From Clostridia bacterium (GTDB taxonomy: Bacteria > Bacillota > Clostridia > Lachnospirales > WQUN01), in NCBI GenBank assembly GCA_025997155.1, contig BNUF01000059.1:1-13654 (forward strand): a DNA stretch of 13,654 bases, written 5' to 3'. Shown here one piece after another: positions 6,373-12,173 of this stretch. Under the pieces are notes generated by a model that was not told the origin of the DNA, did not search any database, and worked only from the letters and a program-made list of their open reading frames with translations. Positions within the stretch are counted from its first letter, which is position 1, and each line of letters begins with the position of its first letter. A program made the position numbers and the translations under genes.

Positions 6373-6811
6373 TTGAAAAATCCTCTCTGTCGATTTCTGC
6401 GGGCAACTCGCCCGTCAAGATAAATTCGCCGTAGATGTCGCCGTGGTTGAAGACGAACTCGGTAAATTCTCTGTAGCCCTGTGCAATCGCAATTTCTAAA
6501 ACCTCGTTTTTGCTGAACATATTTGGGCAATTCGGAAGTTTCGTGACTGCCCGTGCTTGTTCCTTAATCAACTCCGACCGCGTTAGCTTGCGGATTTCGT
6601 CAATGTTGTAAATCGCGTTTAGGTGGCTTCCGTTGTCCCAGTTTGCGCCAACTCCGAGCAAATCGTCAACATATGTGACTGTACCCCTTGTGCCTGCGGG
6701 AATCGGCGAATATTCGTCCGCCATTCCGCTTGGCAGTTCAATCCTCGTGCCGGGCGGAAATTCCGTCCTGACACGCTCTACCTCTTGTTTAGTCGACATT
6801 TGAAGTATCAT
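6359..6811 (-). CDS. DUF4314-domain phage protein
   Basis: This is a 150-residue protein. Residues about 18-75 (FPPGTRIELP, PIPAGTRGTVTYVDD, NWDNGSHLNAIYNIDEIR) have the look of the DUF4314 domain, a small SH3-like beta-barrel found in Firmicutes phages and mobile elements whose function is unknown. The C-terminal half (about 92-150) is a separate, mainly helical segment that I do not recognise, with FSKNEVLEIAIAQGYREFTEFV and an acidic tail. The start ATG at 6811 forms an ATGA overlap with the preceding stop and has GAGGTGG about 7 nt upstream; an in-frame ATG four codons later is a weaker choice. It sits just before the terminase region, the usual neighbourhood for this family. Confidence 0.75.
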   Translation of the reverse strand: MILQMSTKQEVERVRTEFPPGTRIELPSGMADEYSPIPAGTRGTVTYVDDLLGVGANWDNGSHLNAIYNIDEIRKLTRSELIKEQARAVTKLPNCPNMFSKNEVLEIAIAQGYREFTEFVFNHGDIYGEFILTGELPAEIDREDFSNDEN

Positions 6812-7689
6812 TCTGCCACCTCCTCGGTTTCGGTTTTCTTGCTATGCTTTTCGAGCCAGCGTTGTTTGCTTTCGGCTGTGGCGAACGCGCTGTCTCCCGT
6901 TAAGTTTCGGAGTAGAAAGTGTCTGTACCATTTGTTTTCCGCGCCGTCCAACTTTAGCTTTGTGAGGAAAACTCTGAATGAAAACTTTTGATTTTCGACC
7001 TCGCCGTCTTTGGCGGTGACGCGCTTCGCCGTCTTGCTGTACTTGACCGCCGCCGCAAGGAATGTACTCCAAGCCGTGACCGCTTCTTCGGAAGCCCCAA
7101 ACCGTAGCCAGTTAAATTTTACTTTGCCGTCCGCAAACTCAATCGGAAGTTCACCGATGCCGTCCTCGCCGAGTGCTGTTTTTATAAGCGTTGCCTTGCT
7201 GTTTAGCAAAGCCGTAAGAATTTCTTGGTTCGCGCCCTTGAGAGGTAACTCAATTGCGATTGTGTCGGGAGCATTGCTTGTCGGCGTTTCTGTTTTTGTT
7301 TCGGCTTGTGTGCTTTTCGTTTCGCTTTCGTCCGTTTCGTCTTCGCCCGCAAGATAATCTTTCAAAAGTGCGTTGTGCATCTCGTAGTGATTTTCAATCC
7401 CTTTTGCAATGCTCGCAGCGTTCAGCGGTTCGTCCGCCGAGCCTATCCAACTGTGCATGTAACCGTTGAGCAGAACCGCGTTGTTGTCCAACTCGACGAT
7501 TTCGGCGAGCCTCGCTTTTTGCTCATCATCGAAAATGGGCTCGTCGTTTTTCGTCCCGTCGTCGGGGAAAACGTCCTCGCTGAACCAGCTTGCCTTGCCG
7601 TTTTTCAGCGCCACTTTCCAAACCGCAACCCAACCCATACCGTCGTTCAAAATGTCCCTTTGATGCCTTGCCACTTCGATGAGTTTCAT
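6808..7689 (-). CDS. Two-domain phage protein; C-terminal half resembles 'virulence-related' phage proteins
   Basis: The product is 293 residues from ATG at 7689, which has GGAGG at an ideal spacing. An in-frame ATG at 7749 would add 20 residues but has no ribosome site and would run through the operator-bearing leader. The N-terminal part (1-113) is an unrecognised domain with MKLIEVARHQRDILND, ELDNNAVLLNGYMHSWIG and NHYEMHNALLKDYL. An acidic/Thr-rich linker (about 114-142) follows. The C-terminal part (about 143-282) contains SKATLIKTALG, AKRVTAKDGEVENQKFSFRVFLTKL and LLRNLTGDSAF, the pattern of Firmicutes phage proteins that databases call virulence-related; no virulence role has been shown to my knowledge. 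It is the first gene of the packaging/head operon and ends in an ATGA overlap with the DUF4314 gene. Confidence 0.7.
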   Translation of the reverse strand: MKLIEVARHQRDILNDGMGWVAVWKVALKNGKASWFSEDVFPDDGTKNDEPIFDDEQKARLAEIVELDNNAVLLNGYMHSWIGSADEPLNAASIAKGIENHYEMHNALLKDYLAGEDETDESETKSTQAETKTETPTSNAPDTIAIELPLKGANQEILTALLNSKATLIKTALGEDGIGELPIEFADGKVKFNWLRFGASEEAVTAWSTFLAAAVKYSKTAKRVTAKDGEVENQKFSFRVFLTKLKLDGAENKWYRHFLLRNLTGDSAFATAESKQRWLEKHSKKTETEEVAE

Positions 7690-7761
7690 AATCGTTTCCT
7701 CCGCAAATGTAGATTCCGTGGGGCTTTGCTCCCCTTTCGTTATACCCATATTGCCATAGGT

Positions 7762-7777
7762 GTTGTACTATATCAAC
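7762..7777. promoter_or_regulatory. Operator-like palindrome A before the head operon
   Basis: GTTGTACTATATCAAC has GTTG/CAAC arms and matches a second copy (7818-7833) at 14 of 16 positions. It lies in the leader of the two-domain 'virulence-related' gene, 73 nt or more upstream of its start codon, where a phage repressor or late activator could bind. No convincing -10 box was found close by. Confidence 0.55.
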
Positions 7778-7817
7778 GATTTTCTAAACATATACCTACC
7801 AAAAATAAATCTGTTTT

Positions 7818-7833
7818 GTTGTACAATACCAAC
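7818..7833. promoter_or_regulatory. Operator-like palindrome B, abutting the upstream terminator
   Basis: GTTGTACAATACCAAC is the second copy of the 16-nt site, 56 bp from the first. It touches the T-run of the terminator that ends the 88-residue gene, so it lies at the very start of the next transcription unit. A weak candidate promoter overlaps it on the minus strand (TTGGTA, 17 nt, TTTATT). Confidence 0.55.
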
Positions 7834-7856
7834 AAAAAAACCGCAGAGGCGCGGTT
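7833..7856 (-). terminator. Intrinsic terminator after the 88-residue gene
   Basis: On the minus strand AACCGC, a 6-nt loop and GCGGTT (stem 7856-7839) are followed by a run of seven Ts or more (7840-7834). It begins about 19 nt after the stop codon of the 88-residue gene. It separates the RHH/SLOG island from the packaging/head operon. Confidence 0.85.
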
Positions 7857-7875
7857 CTTTTGTAGTCGATTTTTG

Positions 7876-8142
7876 TTATCTTTGCGTCAGAGCGCGGATT
7901 CCATCGTTAAGCCCCGCGTTGTAGTAAAACCTTGTACTCTTGCCGTCCGCCAAGTGGTAGGCGTTCTCGCAATCTCGGAGCAGTTGCTCGTACTCCGTGC
8001 CTTTGAGTGCTTTTTCCATTTCTTGGTAGGCAGTTTTCAACGCCATATAAGCGTCTGCGGTTTCTTCGTTCTCGTGTACGCCGTGATAGTTGACTCGCTC
8101 CATCACAAAGTCCTCTGTAGCTTTTTCCCAGTTCTCGTCCAT
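7876..8142 (-). CDS. Hypothetical protein, 88 residues, helical and acidic
   Basis: The start ATG at 8142 has a perfect AGGAGG with a 5-nt gap, and the gene is bounded by its own promoter-like boxes and an intrinsic terminator, so it is well supported as a gene. The protein is predicted to be two or three helices: MDENWEKATEDFVMERV, a long helix around TADAYMALKTAYQEMEKALKG (28-48), a second at EQLLRDCENAYHLADGKS, and a terminal YNAGLNDGIRAL. The helix-turn-helix shape and the final aromatic/Gly segment recall the small DUF6809-type proteins of Firmicutes phages, but that link is weak. It follows the SLOG gene after a 115-bp gap and could be co-transcribed with it. Confidence 0.7.
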   Translation of the reverse strand: MDENWEKATEDFVMERVNYHGVHENEETADAYMALKTAYQEMEKALKGTEYEQLLRDCENAYHLADGKSTRFYYNAGLNDGIRALTQR

Positions 8143-8176
8143 AGTAGCCTCCTATTATTTTTTCTGTAGCATACTA

Positions 8177-8205
8177 TGTATAAGCCTTTTTTCTGCACAG
8201 TTCAA
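8177..8205 (-). promoter_or_regulatory. Predicted promoter for the 88-residue gene
   Basis: On the minus strand TTGAAC (8205-8200) and TATACA (8182-8177) are separated by exactly 17 nt, a fair sigma-70/A-type match about 35 nt before the start codon. No operator-like repeat is obvious here. The rest of the 8143-8257 gap holds nothing else that I can support. Confidence 0.5.
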
Positions 8206-8257
8206 CTTATTTAGACAATGTGCAACTCTGCTTGGCGATTATTGGGAGATTGAAATA

Positions 8258-8593
8258 CTACATAATAACGTGAACTTCGCACGGCTTTCCAACTTTTTTG
8301 GCGTAGTCAATAACATAGCGTGTGCCTTTGCTTGAACCGTCATAAATTGCGACAATGAAATCCGAGTAATTTACTATGGTTTCATTCCTTTTTAGTGGTG
8401 CGCCGCGTTTGTACTTTTCGTACTCGGGCAGAAATTCCGTGTATTCTATGCCGTGTTCGTGGGCATACTTTTTAGCAAGGACATCAACACCCGATTTCGC
8501 TCCGCCGCTAGCGATTTCCGTTGTCTTCTCTGGCAAATAATCGCCAATGTTCGCAGTCGTGATACTTCGGCTACCGATTACAGCTACTTTCAC
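8258..8593 (-). CDS. SLOG-domain protein (YspA / DUF2493-like, DprA-related Rossmann fold)
   Basis: This is a 111-residue single-domain Rossmann-like protein. MKVAVIGSRS at the start is the nucleotide-binding turn. SGGAKSGVDVLAKKYA (29-44) is the SLOG signature helix-loop, RNETIVNYSDFIVAIYDG follows, and GTRYVIDYAKKVGKP carries the second Gly-Thr motif. SLOG proteins are thought to bind or process nucleotide-derived ligands, and members act in DNA uptake (DprA), cytokinin activation (LOG) and bacterial conflict systems; the ligand here is unknown. The start is GTG at 8593-8591 with GGAGG 7 nt before it, and a well-formed promoter lies just upstream. It is divergent from the RHH gene and shares its control region. 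Confidence 0.85.
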   Translation of the reverse strand: MKVAVIGSRSITTANIGDYLPEKTTEIASGGAKSGVDVLAKKYAHEHGIEYTEFLPEYEKYKRGAPLKRNETIVNYSDFIVAIYDGSSKGTRYVIDYAKKVGKPCEVHVIM

Positions 8594-8615
8594 ACTACCA
8601 CCTCCGAAAGATATT

Positions 8616-8636
8616 GTGTACTTAAAATGAGTACAC
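8616..8636. promoter_or_regulatory. Operator-like inverted repeat at the SLOG transcription start
   Basis: GTGTACT (8616-8622) and AGTACAC (8630-8636) are perfect 7-bp arms around a 7-nt spacer. The site begins where the SLOG promoter would start its RNA and shares ATGAGTACA (8627-8635) with the second site at 8679-8687. It is a likely target of the divergent RHH protein. Confidence 0.6.
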
Positions 8637-8643
8637 TAATAAC

Positions 8644-8672
8644 ACTATACCTCTTTTTAGACTTATAATCAA
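8644..8672 (-). promoter_or_regulatory. Predicted promoter for the SLOG gene
   Basis: On the minus strand TTGATT (8672-8667), 17 nt and TATAGT (8649-8644) form the best sigma-A-type promoter in the window. The -10 box lies 50 nt before the GTG start. The -35 box touches the second palindromic site (8672-8684), so a protein bound there would block RNA polymerase. Confidence 0.7.
8664..8669 (+). promoter_or_regulatory. -10 box (TATAAT) for the RHH gene
   Basis: A perfect TATAAT lies on the plus strand 51 nt before the GTG start and overlaps the -35 box of the divergent SLOG promoter. No good -35 box is found 16-18 nt upstream, so the promoter may be weak or need help. Confidence 0.45.
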
Positions 8673-8684
8673 CTCAATATGAGT
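8672..8684. promoter_or_regulatory. Operator-like palindrome at the RHH transcription start
   Basis: ACTCAATATGAGT is a perfect 5-bp-arm inverted repeat with a 3-nt centre. It covers the expected start point of the plus-strand TATAAT promoter and touches the SLOG -35 box. The extended ATGAGTACA (8679-8687) repeats the element at 8627-8635, 52 bp away. Confidence 0.6.
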
Positions 8685-8720
8685 ACATTATAAGCACGAT
8701 ATACGAGGGGGGTAATTACT

Positions 8721-8900
8721 GTGGAAAAAGGAAAACACATCGGAATTCGTATTGATGACGAGTTGCATTATAAGTTGCACTATCTCTCGAAATATGACGG
8801 ACGCTCCGCTAATGGCGAAATTCTATACCTTGTACGTAAAGCAATCGCGGAATTTGAAGAAAAAAATGGTGAAATCAAACAGGAAAAAGATAATCGTTGA
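8721..8900 (+). CDS. Arc-like ribbon-helix-helix DNA-binding protein (59 residues)
   Basis: This is the only plus-strand gene in the window. It starts on GTG at 8721, 8 nt after a GAGGGGGG ribosome site (8705-8712). The N-terminal HIGIRIDDELHYKL (6-19) is the beta-strand that would insert into the major groove, followed by helix A (LHYLSKYDG), the turn RSANGEI (28-34) and helix B (LYLVRKAIAEFEEKNG). Proteins of this type bind DNA as dimers and are often small phage repressors or antitoxin-like autoregulators. Its promoter region carries repeated palindromic ATGAGTACA elements, so it probably controls itself and the divergent SLOG gene. Its last 26 bases are antisense to the end of the cytosine methyltransferase gene, and no terminator follows, so its transcript could run antisense into that gene. 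Confidence 0.82.
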   Translation: MEKGKHIGIRIDDELHYKLHYLSKYDGRSANGEILYLVRKAIAEFEEKNGEIKQEKDNR

Positions 8901-10770
8901 CCTCGGCAATCCCCGCAAGCACAAACAACGCCACCGGCACGGCGAGCGAATTACCTATTGCCTTGTAAGCAGGGCTATCGCCATAGGGGTCAGCCAACCA
9001 TTTTTTAAGTTGGTTATCGGTCTTTTTCTTGCCAAGCTCCGCCCACGCCGCCCGCCAGTATGCAATTTGCTCGGCGGTCGGAATTTGAATGTCGATGTCG
9101 GAGAGATGACCATCCGGGAAACCTTGCAGCCTAAGACATTCCAAAGGTGTTAGCCTGCGGACGGCATAACTTTTTTCGACTACAACATTCTCCGAGCCTT
9201 GGAAATCGCCGCCGCTTGATTTAATTGTCTGCCCTGCGGTGTCGTTTTCACGCCACTTTCCAAAACCGCTGTTGCCGAAGGTTTCCGTTTCAACTATTGC
9301 TTTATCCTCGCCGATGTCCTGATTGCGTATGCCGCGCCAGTCTGACGCGCATAACGCGCCGACTGTGTTTTGGTAGCAAACAGGTTCTTTTTCAACGACT
9401 AATTGACCGCCGACCTGTCCTTGCGAACCTGTCCCGTGTGCAAGCTCAGTCGTCAAAGCGGATACTTGCTCGCAGTAACAAACCGCGCCGCCTTTGTCTA
9501 CCGTATTTATAGTGTAGGATTGCTCCTCTTTGTAACCTTTGCCGAGAGGCCCGTTGCCGTTGGCGCGACCGATAAGATTCCCCTGCAGCGCAATTGCGGG
9601 TTCAAAATAAACCGCCGTCCCTTTGTAGTCGGTAGCTGTGAGACTGCCGACATATCCCTCGGTAATCGGCGCGGCTTGCTTGCGTTCGTCAAGCATTATA
9701 GGCTTGACTTCTATGCACAAATCCACATTTCCGCCGCCTAACCCGGAACGAGCGTTTACGCAAGGGGCGTACTTTTCACAGAGTTTATATCTGGCATCGT
9801 TGGCGTGATTTTCTATGATGTGTTGTTCCAATGCCACGCCGTGGGTATATTCGGACGTAAGAGTGTAACTCGGCTCTCCGTTCTCGCCAACTCCCGTGCC
9901 TTGCTCACCGCCGTTTCGGACGGCGTTACGCAAATCAAGCGGTACGGCATAAGCCACCGCCGTTTGATTGTCGCCCATCCAGCGGCGAAGTGTCCGCGCT
10001 TGGTCTTCCCACGCCGCTTTGTCTATGCGCTGTAAAGCACCCGGTTCAAACGCGACTACGCTTCCAACGCTCGCCTCAGCACCTCCGGCAGAACCTTGCT
10101 TCTTTAAGTAACTCGGCGTAAAATTCCGTCTTTCGCCTTGCGGCTCAGATAGTATTTCTGCGGCGCATTCGTCTGCAAAACTGACGACAAGGAACATTCT
10201 TCGCCTCCGTTGGGCGACTCCGAATTTGGAGGCGCAGAGCGTTCGCCAAGCAAGGGAATAACCGTCTCCCAAGACGAACCCGGCAGTAAGAAATTTGCCG
10301 TTTTTAGGTTTAGGAACATTGACGGTTTCGTCACAGATTTTGAGCAATTCATATATGACCTCCCGAAAATCAGACTTGCCTTGAGATTTTGACGAATAAA
10401 TCCCCGGTACATTCTCCATCACGGCATACTTGGGAAATTCGCCGTTTGTGGCTTTTCGCATTTCTTTTATGATACGAACCGCCTCGTAAAACAGCCCGCT
10501 TGCGCCGTCTAATCCCGCCCGCTGACCTGCCTGTGAAAACGACTGACACGGCGAGCCAAATGTGATAATATCGACAGGCTCGGCTTTTGCGCCGTTTAAT
10601 TTATGAATATCACCATATTGCTTGACATCAGGAAACCTCGCCTTGAGAACGAGTCGGGGGTACGGCTCGATTTCACAGTTCCAGAGCGTCTTGATGCCCG
10701 TTTCCTTTGCCGCAAGTTCAAAACCGCCTATTCCCGCAAATAATGAACCGTGGGTTAATGGTTTACTCAT
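8875..10770 (-). CDS. C5-cytosine DNA methyltransferase with long repeat-like variable region
   Basis: This 631-residue enzyme should transfer methyl from SAM to carbon 5 of cytosine in a specific DNA site. Motif I is GSLFAGIGGFELA (8-20), motif IV is GSPCQSFSQAG (72-82) with catalytic Cys75, motif VI is ENVPG (119-123), motif VIII is QRRRRMF (187-193), motif IX is RRLTPLECLRLQGFP (538-552), and motif X is GNSLAVPV (606-613). The gap between VIII and IX is about 345 residues, far longer than a usual target-recognition region. It holds a series of short modules such as SYTLTSEYTHGVA, SLTATDYKGTAVYF, SYTINTVDKGGAVCY, ALCASDWRG and TIKSSGGDF, each with a Thr/Ser-rich strand and most running into a second short hydrophobic strand. 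The start ATG at 10770 has AGAGGTGA upstream and overlaps the preceding stop by 8 nt. No matching restriction gene is visible, so a host-restriction-evasion role is likely. Confidence 0.93.
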   Translation of the reverse strand: MSKPLTHGSLFAGIGGFELAAKETGIKTLWNCEIEPYPRLVLKARFPDVKQYGDIHKLNGAKAEPVDIITFGSPCQSFSQAGQRAGLDGASGLFYEAVRIIKEMRKATNGEFPKYAVMENVPGIYSSKSQGKSDFREVIYELLKICDETVNVPKPKNGKFLTAGFVLGDGYSLAWRTLCASKFGVAQRRRRMFLVVSFADECAAEILSEPQGERRNFTPSYLKKQGSAGGAEASVGSVVAFEPGALQRIDKAAWEDQARTLRRWMGDNQTAVAYAVPLDLRNAVRNGGEQGTGVGENGEPSYTLTSEYTHGVALEQHIIENHANDARYKLCEKYAPCVNARSGLGGGNVDLCIEVKPIMLDERKQAAPITEGYVGSLTATDYKGTAVYFEPAIALQGNLIGRANGNGPLGKGYKEEQSYTINTVDKGGAVCYCEQVSALTTELAHGTGSQGQVGGQLVVEKEPVCYQNTVGALCASDWRGIRNQDIGEDKAIVETETFGNSGFGKWRENDTAGQTIKSSGGDFQGSENVVVEKSYAVRRLTPLECLRLQGFPDGHLSDIDIQIPTAEQIAYWRAAWAELGKKKTDNQLKKWLADPYGDSPAYKAIGNSLAVPVALFVLAGIAEVNDYLFPV

Positions 10771-10933
10771 CGTCGCTCACCTCTTTCAAAATCAGAGTTG
10801 ACGTGATTAGTTGGTTCACATTGTAAATGGCGGAGTTGTGCGGGATAGTTTTGTCCGCTTCGATAAGGTCAATCGCCTCGTATATGAGCGGAATTGCCTC
10901 TTGCAAGTTTTCATTAACGCTTACATTAGACAC
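10763..10933 (-). CDS. Small helical hypothetical protein (56 residues) between methyltransferases
   Basis: I do not recognise this protein. I chose GTG at 10933-10931 as the start because GGAGG lies 9 nt before it; an upstream in-frame ATG at 10963 lacks a ribosome site and lies fully inside the previous gene. The gene overlaps the preceding methyltransferase stop and the next methyltransferase start by 8 nt each, so it is tightly coupled to both. The product is acidic and probably two helices (NENLQEAIPLIYEAIDLIEAD and NVNQLITSTLILKEV). It could be a small partner of a methyltransferase or a coupling peptide. Confidence 0.6.
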   Translation of the reverse strand: MSNVSVNENLQEAIPLIYEAIDLIEADKTIPHNSAIYNVNQLITSTLILKEVSDDE

Positions 10934-12173
10934 TCGAAAACACCTCCGAATATTTATGAACATCTCCGTTCCTCTCCACCATCACGCTATCAGCACTACC
11001 GACTTGTTCTATATAGCGTTTGACGATTACACCTGCGTATTTTTCGTCCAACTCAATACCAAGACAACGGCGATTCATTTGTTCGCAAACAATAAGCGTT
11101 GAACCGCTGCCGAGAAAGCTGTCATACACCGTCATTTCAGGTGCGGTAACAATATTTATAATGTGTCCGAGTAACGGCAGCGGTTTGCACGTTGGGTGAT
11201 TTTCATTTTTGTGCGGCTTGTCAAAATTCCAAACTGTCGTCTGTTTTCTTGCTTCACTCGGCGGTAAAAACCAGTAATGCGGTTTGCCTTCTTTGAATCC
11301 CGCAAGACACGGCTCATTTTGAAATTGGAACGGAGCGCGGCCAAGAACAAGTGAGGGTTTTACCCACTGGCAAATTCCGGACAACTTATATCCCGCAAGT
11401 CTGTATGCTTTTAAGAAATACTCTGATGTTGTGCTTGCGTGGAAAACAAAGCCCCAACCGCCCTCATATAAATACTCGAACGCGTTTTTGAAACTCGGCA
11501 GAAGTAGTTTGTCGTGGAATTCGTCGCCGCGAAGGTCATCGTTTTTGATTGTGCCTGCTTTTGCGGAATATGAGACGGCGTAAGGCGGGTCCGAAAGATA
11601 AAGATGTATTTTATTTCCGTCCATAAGACGTGCCACATCTTCAGCTTTTGTGCTGTCACCAACCAAAAGTCTGTGCCGTCCAAGCGTCCATAAATCTCCG
11701 AGCATAGTAAAAGGCGGCTCTGCAACCGCCTTGTCTACATCGAAATCATCGTCTTTTACTTCGGACTTATCATTGTCGCCCCACAAATGTTCAAGTTCGT
11801 CCATTGAAAAGCCCGTTAGCTCCGTATCAAAGCCCATCGTCTTTAATTCAGACATCAAGTCCGTCAACAGCAAATCGTCCCATTCGCCGCTGATTTTGTT
11901 TAACGCCACATTCAGAGCCTTTTCTTCGGGTTCGCTTATGTCGACAATCACCACGTCTGTTTCGGTATAGCCGAGGGTTTTCATTACTGAAATTCGCTGA
12001 TGTCCGCCAACGACTGTCCCTGTTCGCTTGTTCCAAATAGGCGGTTCGACCATTCCAAAACTTTCAATCGACCTTTTCAATTTTTCAAACTCCGAATCGC
12101 CGGGCTTGAGTTTTTTGCGTGGGTTATATTTTGCGGCGTTTAAGTCCGCAATTTTCATTTTTTCGATAATCAT
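10926..12173 (-). CDS. ParB/Srx-like domain fused to an N6-adenine or N4-cytosine DNA methyltransferase (DPPY type)
   Basis: This 415-residue protein starts with a ParB-like domain (residues about 1-130: LNAAKYNPRKKL, IESFGMVEPPIWNK, VVGGHQRISVMKTLGY, VALNKISGEWD) and has a linker to about 155. A beta-class methyltransferase domain follows, in which the catalytic motif IV DPPY (195-198) precedes the SAM-binding motif FLGSGS (353-358). The conserved LGRHRLLVGDST (164-175) marks the domain start. ParB-like domains may help dock or slide on DNA. Such fusions are common in phages and plasmids and usually act as orphan methyltransferases. The target sequence cannot be read from the protein. The start forms an ATGA overlap with the previous gene. 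It is a distant paralogue of that gene with the same domain order. Confidence 0.92.
   Translation of the reverse strand: MIIEKMKIADLNAAKYNPRKKLKPGDSEFEKLKRSIESFGMVEPPIWNKRTGTVVGGHQRISVMKTLGYTETDVVIVDISEPEEKALNVALNKISGEWDDLLLTDLMSELKTMGFDTELTGFSMDELEHLWGDNDKSEVKDDDFDVDKAVAEPPFTMLGDLWTLGRHRLLVGDSTKAEDVARLMDGNKIHLYLSDPPYAVSYSAKAGTIKNDDLRGDEFHDKLLLPSFKNAFEYLYEGGWGFVFHASTTSEYFLKAYRLAGYKLSGICQWVKPSLVLGRAPFQFQNEPCLAGFKEGKPHYWFLPPSEARKQTTVWNFDKPHKNENHPTCKPLPLLGHIINIVTAPEMTVYDSFLGSGSTLIVCEQMNRRCLGIELDEKYAGVIVKRYIEQVGSADSVMVERNGDVHKYSEVFSSV

Noticed and set aside
7690..7749. 20-residue N-terminal extension of the 'virulence-related' protein from ATG 7749
   Set aside because: No ribosome site precedes 7749, while GGAGG lies at ideal spacing before ATG 7689, and the extension sequence is not domain-like.
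7306..8169. Long plus-strand open frame (287 residues)
   Set aside because: It is antisense to the well-supported minus-strand genes at 6808-7689 and 7876-8142 and crosses the operators and terminator. Its Phe/Val/Arg-rich product is typical of a mirror frame, and no ribosome site was found.
8594..8720. Toxin-antitoxin pair formed by the RHH and SLOG genes
   Set aside because: The genes are divergent rather than co-transcribed, and SLOG proteins are not established toxins of RHH antitoxins. A regulator-target relation is a simpler reading.
8752..9153. Plus-strand open frame of 133 residues
   Set aside because: It starts inside the RHH gene in another frame and runs antisense through the end of the C5 methyltransferase. 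The RHH frame has the ribosome site and a recognisable fold.
10934..10963. ATG at 10963 as start of the 56-residue protein
   Set aside because: It lies inside the previous methyltransferase gene without a ribosome site; the GTG at 10933 has GGAGG 9 nt upstream.
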